Of a stretch of DNA of 51,947 nt, positions 1-7,807 are shown in pieces. A program made the translations under genes and the position numbers. Under the pieces are notes generated by a model. That model saw nothing but the letters and a program-made list of their open reading frames with translations, was not told the origin of the DNA and ran no database searches. The first letter of the stretch is position 1. The number at the start of each line of letters is the position of its first letter. Origin of the DNA: CAYVQE01 sp964633205 (GTDB taxonomy: Bacteria; Myxococcota; B64-G9). Location of the stretch: assembly GCA_964633205.1 (NCBI GenBank), contig CAZWFN010000028.1, positions 1 to 51,947 of the forward strand. Reading direction: 5' to 3'.

Positions 1-1
1 C

Positions 2-1405
<1,404 letters not shown>

Positions 1406-1466
1406 GCCGGCCCGACCCGGCCCTCCTCGCCGTCATATCCAACCCCAATCGGCAAATGGGTCGCGC

Positions 1467-1493
1467 TTGACAGCGTGGCCTCATCAGGATACT
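1467..1493 (+). promoter_or_regulatory. Candidate sigma70-type promoter of the egtD operon
   Basis: A perfect TTGACA lies at 1467-1472. A GATACT-like -10 follows at 1488-1493 with a short 15-nt spacer; TACTTT two bases later would give 17. It is about 50 nt upstream of egtD and no other gene start lies nearby. The -35 is convincing and the -10 is weak. Confidence 0.4.
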
Positions 1494-1540
1494 TTGCGTC
1501 CTAAGTATCGCGCTCCGCAACCCACGCCTCCGGGGGGACC

Positions 1541-2599
1541 ATGCAGACCACGGAATACAGCGACCAAAGCGAGCTGCTGGACGGGCTGGAGGCCGCGCTC
1601 GATCACCCCCACACCACCGTGCTGCGCTCCAGCCGCGAGGTCGATCCGATCCTGGACTTCGCCCGCTCGGTCGACGCCGGCCTCGGCGGCCGGCCGCGGC
1701 GGCTGGACTGCCGCTTTCTATACGACGCCGAGGGCAGCCGGCTGTATGAACGGATCACCGCCCTGCCGGAGTACTACCCGGCGCGCACCGAGACCGACAT
1801 CCTGCTCGCCAGCGCCGAGCGCATCCGGCGGCTGACCGGCCCGGCCAACCTGGTCGAGTTCGGCTCGGGCTACTCGGTCAAGACCGCCCACCTGCTGGCG
1901 GCCTACTCCGGCGATGCCGAACAACTGGTCTACGTGCCGATCGACGTCAGCGTCAGCGCCCTGCGCGCGGCCGGACGCGAGATCGTCGAGCAGCACCGCG
2001 CCGTCAGCGTGGTGGCGGTCAACGCCACCTACCCCGAGGCCTTCGGCTTGCTGCCGCGCACCACGCCGGTGCTGGCGCTGTTTCTGGGCGGCTCGGTGGG
2101 CAACCTCGACCCCACCCAGGCCGAGGAGTTCTGGCTGGGCGTGGCCGACAACCTGCAACCCGGCGATCACTTCCTGCTGGGCATCGATCTGGACAAGCCG
2201 GCGCACATCATCGAGCCGGCCTACGACGACGCGGCCGGCGTCACCCGGGCTTTCACCCGCAACCTGTTTCGGCGCATGAACCGCGAGCTCGACGCCGGTG
2301 TCGATCTGGACGCGGTCGAGCACGAATCGTTCTACAACCGACAACGGCAACAGGTGGAGATCTACGCCCGCATCGAGCGCGAGCAACGCATCCGCATCGG
2401 CCCGCTGGGCCGCGAGCACCGGCTGGCCGCCGGCGAGCGCATCCAGACCGAGGTCAGCCGCAAGTTCCGCCTGGCCGAGCTGCTGCCCTGGCTCGCCGGC
2501 TTCGGGTTGGAGCGGCGTGCGGTGTTCACCGACCCGCGCGACTGGTTCGCCCTGGTGCTGCTGCGGCGCAGGGATGGCGATGGGCGCTCCCGACACTGA
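1541..2599 (+). CDS. egtD: L-histidine N-alpha-methyltransferase (EgtD)
   Basis: EgtD uses three S-adenosylmethionine to trimethylate the alpha-amino group of histidine, giving hercynine, the first step of ergothioneine synthesis in the cytoplasm. The 352 residues are slightly longer than the usual 320-330. Seen: the LPEYYPARTE segment at 75-84, the SAM-binding FGSGYSVKT at 107-115, the FLGGSVGNLDP strand-turn at 181-191, and the C-terminal GERIQTEVSRKF motif at 298-309, all typical of the Methyltransf_33 family. A G-rich ribosome-binding stretch sits just before the ATG. The stop overlaps the start of the next gene by 20 nt, so the two are probably translationally coupled. No EgtB-like sulfoxide synthase is in the window, which makes the fusion downstream the obvious candidate for the sulfur step. 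Confidence 0.9.
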   Translation: MQTTEYSDQSELLDGLEAALDHPHTTVLRSSREVDPILDFARSVDAGLGGRPRRLDCRFLYDAEGSRLYERITALPEYYPARTETDILLASAERIRRLTGPANLVEFGSGYSVKTAHLLAAYSGDAEQLVYVPIDVSVSALRAAGREIVEQHRAVSVVAVNATYPEAFGLLPRTTPVLALFLGGSVGNLDPTQAEEFWLGVADNLQPGDHFLLGIDLDKPAHIIEPAYDDAAGVTRAFTRNLFRRMNRELDAGVDLDAVEHESFYNRQRQQVEIYARIEREQRIRIGPLGREHRLAAGERIQTEVSRKFRLAELLPWLAGFGLERRAVFTDPRDWFALVLLRRRDGDGRSRH

Positions 2600-5500
2600 G
2601 CGGCGCGATGGGCTCGACTGGCGTACCGGGCTGTGCGGCATCTGCCCGGCCGGCTGCTGGATCCGGGCCGGCTTCGACCGCGGCCGGCTGGCGGCGGTCG
2701 AGCCGCTGCCGGACCACCCGCTGGGCACCATCTGCACCATCGGCGAGCACGCCCCACAGATCGTCTACGACCCCGACCGGCTGACCACGCCGCTGCTGCG
2801 CACCGGCGAGCGGGGCGCCGGCGAATTCGCCCCCATCAGCTGGGACGCCGCCTACCGCAAGCTGGTCGAGCGGCTGCAGGCCATCAAGGCCGAGTCGGGG
2901 CCCGAGGCCACCGCCATCTACACCGGCCGCGGCTCCTTCGACATGCCCCTGTGCGATCTGTTCCAGCCGGCCGGTGTGGCCGTGTCCTCGGCCTCCAGCG
3001 TGCTGTTCCCCTTCGGCTCGCCCAACACGCTGGGGGTGGGCGCGCTGTGCTACGTGGCCTTCGCCATGATCGCGCCCGACGCCACCCTGGGCGAGATGTT
3101 CATCACCATGGACGTCGACGTGGAGCAGGCCCAGCGCATCGTGTTGTGGGGCGCCAACCCGGCCACCGACTCGCCGCCGCTGCTGCACGAGAAGATCCTG
3201 CGCGCCCGGGCCCGCGGCGCCGAGGTGATCGCCATCGACCCGCGCCGCGGCGCCACCGCCCGCCAGACCGACGCCCGCTGGCTGCCCATCCGGCCGGGCA
3301 CCGACGGCGCGCTGGCGCTGTCCATGATCCAGGTGCTGATCGCAGAGGAGCTCCACGACGAGGCCTTCGTCGAGCGCTGGACGGTGGGCTTCGCCGAGCT
3401 GACCCAGCTCGTCCAGCACTACCGGCCCGAGGTGGCCGCCGGCATCACCGGCGTGCCGGCCGCGACCATCCGCGAGTTGGCCCGCGACATCGCCGGCGCC
3501 CGGGGCGCTGCCCCGGTGATGTACACCGGGTTGGAGTACTCCGACTCGGGGGTGCAGGCCATCCGGGCGGTGCTCTGCCTGTGGGCCCTGGCCGGCCAGC
3601 TCGACGTGCCCGGCGGGCTGGTGATCCAGATGAAGGGCGATCGCTTCCCGCAGAACCGCAGCGGCCTGCTACCCAACCCCCAGCCGGCCAAGGCCCTGGG
3701 CCGCGATCGGTTTCCGGTCTACTCGGCCTACCGCGGCGAGTCGCACGCCATCGCCCTGCCGGCCTCGGTGCTCGACGGCGACCCTTACCGCATCCGGGCG
3801 CTGATCGTGCAGGGCGGCTCGATCATCACCGCCTGGCCGCAGCCCGACATCTGGCGCCGCACCCTGGCGGCGCTCGATCTGCTGGTGGTCATCGACCGCT
3901 ACCCCACCGCCGACGCCGCCTACGCCGATCTGATCCTGCCGGCCACCACCGGATTCGAGAATCTCAGCTACATGCGCTACGGGCCGCTGTTCAAGATCCG
4001 CGAGCGGCTGGTCGAGCCGCAGGGCCAGGCCCGCAACGACTTTCTGATCCTGGCCGAGCTGGCCCGGCGATTGGGCTACGGCCACCTGTTTCCACAGACC
4101 GAAGAAGCCATCCTGGCCCATGCGCTGGCCGGCAGCGGCCACACGCTCGAGCAGGTACGCGCCGCCGGCGGCCAACTGCAGCTGCCGGGCGAGATGATGC
4201 AGTACCGCAAGTGGGAAAAGGGCCTGCTGCGCGAGGACGGCCGGCCGGGCTTCGCCACCGCCTCCGGCAAGCTCGAGATCGCCTCGTCGCTGCTTGCCGA
4301 GCACGGCTACGACCCGCTGCCGGTCTACACCGAGCCGGCCGAGGGCCCGCTGGCGCGGCCCGATCTGGCCCGCCGCTACCCGCTGATGCTGGGCTCGGGC
4401 ACCCGCACCCCGTACGACTTCCGCTCGCAGCACCACGGGGTCGCTGGCCTCAGCCAGGCCCAGCCCGAGCCCGAGGTGCAGCTCCATCCGCGCGACGCCG
4501 CCGCCCGCGGCATCGCCGACGGCGATCGGGTCTGGGTGGAATCGCCGCGCGGCCGGGTGGGTTTTCGGGCCCGGTTGACCGAAGACCTGATGCCCGGCTG
4601 CGTCGACGCCCAGATGGGCGGCGGCGGCCCGCTGGGCCCGGAGGCCTGGCAGAGCTGCAACGTCAACGAGCTGACCGACCTGGAGCGCTTCGATCCGATC
4701 TCGGGCTTTCCCATCTACAAGACCCTGCTGTGCCAGGTCGGCCGGGCCGCCGAGCAGAGCGACGGCGCCGCGCCGGTGCGGCCGGACGTCCCCGAGACCG
4801 CCGCCGCGGTCCAACCCGAGTCCGTCGCGCCGCTGCAGCGCGTCTATCTCGACCACAACGCCACCAGCCCGGTGCTGCCCGAGGTGCTCGCGGCCATGGA
4901 ACCCTATCTGAGCGACGTGGGCGCCAACCCGTCGAGCATCCACTCGCGCGGCGCCCTGGCGGCTGCGGCGGTGGCTGCGGCCCGGCGCAAGCTGGCGCAG
5001 CTGCTCGGTTGCACCGCGCGGCGCATCGTGTTCTGCGGCTCGGGTTCGGAGGCCGACAACCTGGCCCTCAAGGGCGTGCTGCACCGGGTGGCAGACGGCC
5101 CGCGGCGCATCGTCACCAGCGCGGTCGAGCATCCGGCCGTGCTGGAAGCCTGCGCCGCGCTGGAGCGCGAAGGCGTCGGGCTGACGGTGTTGCCGGTCGA
5201 CGGCGCCGGGGTGGTCGACCCGGCAGCGCTGGAGCACGCCCTGGTCGAGCCGGCGGCACTGGTGAGCATCATGGCCGCCAACAACGAGACCGGCGCGTTG
5301 CAGCCGATCGCCGAGCTGGCCCGGGTGGCTCACGCCTGCGGCGCGTTGCTGCACACCGACGCGGTGCAGCTGCTGGGCAAGGTGCCGATCGACGTCGACG
5401 CGCTGGGGGCCGATCTACTGACGGTCTCGGCCCACAAGATCGGCGGCCCCAAGGGGGTGGGCGCGCTGTTCGTCCGCCGCGGCGTCGAGCTCGAGCCGCT

Positions 5501-5999
5501 GGTCCACGGCGGCGGCCAGGAGTGGGGCCTGCGCGCGGGCACCGAGAACGTGTCCGGCATCGCCGGCTTCGGCAAGGCCTGCGAGCTGGCCCAGCGGCGC
5601 CTGCTGGCCGGCGAGCCAGAGCGGCTGGCCCGGCTGCGCGATCGGCTGGAGGCCGGCCTGCTGGAGCTGGTGGCCGGCGCCCGGGTCAACGGCCCCGGCG
5701 GCGGGCGGCTGCCCAACACCAGCAACCTGACCCTGCCCGGCATCCGCGGCGAGTCGCTGGTGCTGCTGGCCGACCGGCTGGGGGTGGCCTTCTCTTCGGG
5801 CTCGGCCTGCAAGTCCGGCGATCCCACGCCGTCGCATGCGCTGCGCGCCATGGGCCTGAGCGAGGAGCAGGCCCACTGCAGCCTGCGCCTGTCGCTGGGC
5901 CCCGACAGCGACGAGGCCGACGTGGAGCGCTGCATCGCCGTGATCGCCGAGGTGCTCGGGCAGACCCAGGACGCGATCCGCTTCGTCTCCTGCCGCTAG
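2580..5999 (+). CDS. Molybdopterin oxidoreductase-cysteine desulfurase fusion, probable metallopterin-dependent ergothioneine synthase
   Basis: This is one uninterrupted 1139-residue reading frame. Residues 1-720 are a Mo/W-bis-pyranopterin oxidoreductase: a [4Fe-4S] motif with Cys19, Cys22, Cys26 and Cys52, then FGSPNTLGVGALC whose Cys157 is the likely metal ligand (polysulfide/thiosulfate reductase and acetylene hydratase type), and a C-terminal molydop-binding domain. A Pro/Ala-rich linker covers 721-753. Residues 754-1139 are a full-length group I cysteine desulfurase with YLDHNATSP, the PLP lysine in SAHK (Lys953) and the persulfide cysteine in SSGSACKSGD (Cys1077). There is no Tat signal, so it is cytoplasmic. 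The start was set at ATG 2580 because AGGG lies 6 nt upstream; ATG 2574 is an alternative. Inference: the desulfurase takes sulfur from cysteine and the metallopterin module inserts it into hercynine made by EgtD. I recall such a fused enzyme from Caldithrix abyssi. Confidence 0.85.
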   Translation: MGAPDTERRDGLDWRTGLCGICPAGCWIRAGFDRGRLAAVEPLPDHPLGTICTIGEHAPQIVYDPDRLTTPLLRTGERGAGEFAPISWDAAYRKLVERLQAIKAESGPEATAIYTGRGSFDMPLCDLFQPAGVAVSSASSVLFPFGSPNTLGVGALCYVAFAMIAPDATLGEMFITMDVDVEQAQRIVLWGANPATDSPPLLHEKILRARARGAEVIAIDPRRGATARQTDARWLPIRPGTDGALALSMIQVLIAEELHDEAFVERWTVGFAELTQLVQHYRPEVAAGITGVPAATIRELARDIAGARGAAPVMYTGLEYSDSGVQAIRAVLCLWALAGQLDVPGGLVIQMKGDRFPQNRSGLLPNPQPAKALGRDRFPVYSAYRGESHAIALPASVLDGDPYRIRALIVQGGSIITAWPQPDIWRRTLAALDLLVVIDRYPTADAAYADLILPATTGFENLSYMRYGPLFKIRERLVEPQGQARNDFLILAELARRLGYGHLFPQTEEAILAHALAGSGHTLEQVRAAGGQLQLPGEMMQYRKWEKGLLREDGRPGFATASGKLEIASSLLAEHGYDPLPVYTEPAEGPLARPDLARRYPLMLGSGTRTPYDFRSQHHGVAGLSQAQPEPEVQLHPRDAAARGIADGDRVWVESPRGRVGFRARLTEDLMPGCVDAQMGGGGPLGPEAWQSCNVNELTDLERFDPISGFPIYKTLLCQVGRAAEQSDGAAPVRPDVPETAAAVQPESVAPLQRVYLDHNATSPVLPEVLAAMEPYLSDVGANPSSIHSRGALAAAAVAAARRKLAQLLGCTARRIVFCGSGSEADNLALKGVLHRVADGPRRIVTSAVEHPAVLEACAALEREGVGLTVLPVDGAGVVDPAALEHALVEPAALVSIMAANNETGALQPIAELARVAHACGALLHTDAVQLLGKVPIDVDALGADLLTVSAHKIGGPKGVGALFVRRGVELEPLVHGGGQEWGLRAGTENVSGIAGFGKACELAQRRLLAGEPERLARLRDRLEAGLLELVAGARVNGPGGGRLPNTSNLTLPGIRGESLVLLADRLGVAFSSGSACKSGDPTPSHALRAMGLSEEQAHCSLRLSLGPDSDEADVERCIAVIAEVLGQTQDAIRFVSCR

Positions 6000-6013
6000 C
6001 GAAAGGCGCCCCC

Positions 6014-6331
6014 ATGGCCCGACCACGACCGCCCGCCGCCCGCGACCAGACCCTGCGCCAGGCCCTGCTCGACGCCCTGCGCGCCGGGCCGGCCACCGCC
6101 CGCGATCTGTCGGGCCTGGTGGGCATCTCCGAAAAGGACGTCCCCGCCCACCTCGAACACCTGCGCCACTCCCTGCGCCACAGCGACGAACGCCTGGCCG
6201 TCGAGCCCGCCAGCTGCAGCGCCTGCGGCTACACCTTCAGCGACCGCCGCAAGCTCACCCGCCCCAGCGCCTGTCCCGCCTGCCGCGCCCAACGCATCGA
6301 ACCCCCCGTCTTCCACGTCGAAGCGGCATAG
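6014..6331 (+). CDS. Small HTH protein with C-terminal zinc ribbon (COG3357-like)
   Basis: This 105-residue protein starts 14 nt after the fusion gene, with AAAGG upstream of its ATG, so it is the third gene of the operon. Residues about 15-60 look like a winged helix-turn-helix (TLRQALLDAL, then GPATARDLSGLVGISEKDV). The C-terminal part carries two CxxC knuckles (CSACGYTF and CPACRAQ), a zinc-ribbon pattern. The combination matches the predicted transcriptional regulators of COG3357. Position suggests it could regulate the egtD operon, or sense metal or redox state, but neither is shown. The pairing of HTH and zinc ribbon is clear; the DNA-binding role is inferred from the family. Confidence 0.75.
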   Translation: MARPRPPAARDQTLRQALLDALRAGPATARDLSGLVGISEKDVPAHLEHLRHSLRHSDERLAVEPASCSACGYTFSDRRKLTRPSACPACRAQRIEPPVFHVEAA

Positions 6332-6358
6332 TCCCAACCCCAGCCGAGAGACCGAGCG

Positions 6359-6916
6359 TCAGCAAAGCGCGAGCCGCCACTGCTCCTGTAATTTCATCTT
6401 GTTCACCCACCGGTCGATGGCGGACCGATCGAGCGAAGAGCCGGAGACGGCCAGGATGCCTTGAATGTCTTGCAAGTGCTTGTCGGAGCCGCCTTCGCGG
6501 TAGAACTCCAGCTTGCGCAGGATGACGTACTCGGGCGGTGCGACCCACAGGCTGCCGCCGGGCAGGGGCACCTCGCGTCGCCTGGCGAAGGCCCAGGCGT
6601 GCAGCGGGTTCTGGCCCTTGAGGTAGACATCGGCCTTGAAACCGGTTGCGTGGTGGATCAGGTTGAAATGCCCGTGCTCGGACCGCCGGGTCTCGAGGCG
6701 CAGCGCATCGGCCGGCGGACAGTAGAAGTGCTCTTCATCGAAGGCCTCGACCAGGCGGTCGGTGTCGCCGGCCCGCAGGTGCAGCACCAGATCCACATCG
6801 TGGGTCATCCTGGGCTCGCCGTAGATGATGGCGGCCACCGACCCGGTGACGAAGTAGTCCAGATCCAGCGCGTCGAGGGGCTCGACGAAGACGAGCAGCG
6901 AATCAAGATCCTGCAC
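6359..6916 (-). CDS. Nucleotidyltransferase-fold protein (AbiEii / MNT-like)
   Basis: The protein has 185 residues. The N-terminal pattern TGSVAAIIYGEPRMTHDVDLVL (residues 24-45) has the GS of the nucleotidyltransferase fold (Gly25, Ser26) and the metal-binding Asp40 and Asp42. Later comes a helix-rich part with PPEYVILRKLEFYREGG, commonly seen in stand-alone nucleotidyltransferases associated with toxin-antitoxin or abortive-infection pairs. It overlaps the preceding small gene by 14 nt on the minus strand, so they are co-translated. It is convergent with the egtD operon, only 27 nt away, with no obvious terminator between. The substrate is unknown; an AMPylating or NMP-adding toxin is a reasonable guess from the family. 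Confidence 0.75.
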   Translation of the reverse strand: MQDLDSLLVFVEPLDALDLDYFVTGSVAAIIYGEPRMTHDVDLVLHLRAGDTDRLVEAFDEEHFYCPPADALRLETRRSEHGHFNLIHHATGFKADVYLKGQNPLHAWAFARRREVPLPGGSLWVAPPEYVILRKLEFYREGGSDKHLQDIQGILAVSGSSLDRSAIDRWVNKMKLQEQWRLALC

Positions 6917-7118
6917 GACGAAAAACCTCCGTCACCTCGAACTGCACCCGTTGCTCGCTCCAGTCGGGGTGCTCGGCACGTAGGGCGGCTGCCTTGAGTT
7001 CGCGGGCGGTCCTGCGCAGGCGAAACGCCACCGCCAGTTTCTCCGCCGGGGTCATGCGGCGGTAGGCTGCGATCTGGGCGTTCCGGGCCGCGGAACGGAT
7101 GTCTTCCGGGTTGCTCAC
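6903..7118 (-). CDS. Small helical protein preceding the nucleotidyltransferase, possible partner or antitoxin
   Basis: This is a 71-residue protein with GTG start at 7118-7116. The start shares bases with the stop codon of the upstream GNAT gene (GTGA, 4-nt overlap), and its end overlaps the nucleotidyltransferase start by 14 nt. It has no Shine-Dalgarno of its own, so it probably depends on coupling. The sequence is charged and helical, with YRRMTPAEKLAVAFRL and a central AEHPDWSEQRVQ segment. I do not recognise a named domain. Small proteins with the pattern MTPAEK...hPDWS directly before a nucleotidyltransferase recur in my memory of high-GC genomes, which supports a real gene and a partner role. 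Confidence 0.65.
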   Translation of the reverse strand: MSNPEDIRSAARNAQIAAYRRMTPAEKLAVAFRLRRTARELKAAALRAEHPDWSEQRVQFEVTEVFRRAGS

Positions 7119-7747
7119 GGGAAGAAGGACGGGGTGTCGAGTTCCAGGTTCATCTCTTCCATCAGCCGCCACAGGTCCTCGAGATCCTGGTAGAGCACGA
7201 TGATGTCGTGGTGGCGGCCGCGCTTGTCCACCGCGTGCTTCTTGAACACGCCCTCGTCGACGAAGCCGATCTTGCGCATCAGGCGCAGGCCGCGCTCGTT
7301 GTCGGCGCGCAGGTGGGCCTGGATCTTGTCGATGCCGCGCAGGTGGGCCCGGTCGCACAGCTCGCGCACCATGGCCTGACCCAGGCCGCGGCCGCGGTGG
7401 CTGGGGCGCACCTGCAGCCGGATGCGGGCCACGTGGGTGCTCCAGCCGTGCTCCTCGGTGTGCAGGGTGCCGTTGGCCACCACCAGGCCGGTGCCGCCGT
7501 CATCGGCCACCGCCAGCAGGGGCAGCACCTTGTCGTAGTTCAGATCCGCGCACCAGCCGGCGATGGTCCGGCGCTTGCTGACGTCGTGCTTGAAGTAGCG
7601 CCGGTCGCGGTCGGTCAGCGCCTTGAAGAAGTCGAACAGGATGTCGGTATCGCCTTGCGTGCAGGGCCGCAGCACCACCCGGGAGTCGTCGCGCAACGCG
7701 ATCTCCTTGGGGTACTCCCGCATGTCGATCAGTTGTCCGGTGCTCAC
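7115..7747 (-). CDS. GNAT-family N-acetyltransferase
   Basis: This 210-residue single-domain acetyltransferase transfers acetyl from acetyl-CoA to an unknown amine. The acetyl-CoA pyrophosphate loop is visible as RPSHRGRGLGQAMV, with the R/Q-x-x-G-x-G/A core at Arg118-Gly123. It is followed by a helix and the GFVDEGVF strand typical of motif B. The start is GTG 7747, chosen because GGAGGTGGAC lies immediately upstream; no ATG fits better. It is the first gene of a three-gene minus-strand unit, coupled by GTGA to the 71-aa gene. GNAT proteins can themselves be tRNA-acetylating toxins, but those usually pair with RHH antitoxins and are shorter, so a protein- or metabolite-acetylating role is as likely. 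Confidence 0.85.
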   Translation of the reverse strand: MSTGQLIDMREYPKEIALRDDSRVVLRPCTQGDTDILFDFFKALTDRDRRYFKHDVSKRRTIAGWCADLNYDKVLPLLAVADDGGTGLVVANGTLHTEEHGWSTHVARIRLQVRPSHRGRGLGQAMVRELCDRAHLRGIDKIQAHLRADNERGLRLMRKIGFVDEGVFKKHAVDKRGRHHDIIVLYQDLEDLWRLMEEMNLELDTPSFFP

Positions 7748-7807
7748 AGTCCACCTCCATGGATCCCGGCTGTCGCCCCCCCCGCCGGGACCCGTTCAGG
7801 GTTCGCG

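Noticed and set aside
4839..5999. A separate cysteine desulfurase gene starting inside the fusion
   Set aside because: No start codon with a ribosome-binding site is found near 4800-4870 and the frame is continuous with the oxidoreductase.
2633..6331. A second long open frame running parallel to the fusion gene
   Set aside because: It is rich in Arg, Pro and Gly without motifs and is a GC-rich shadow; only its last 105 codons (6014-6331) form a real gene with its own ATG and ribosome-binding site.
7115..7747. The GNAT gene as a TacT/AtaT-type toxin with an RHH antitoxin
   Set aside because: It has 210 residues, longer than those toxins, and no RHH-type gene lies before it; its neighbour on the 3' side pairs better with the nucleotidyltransferase.
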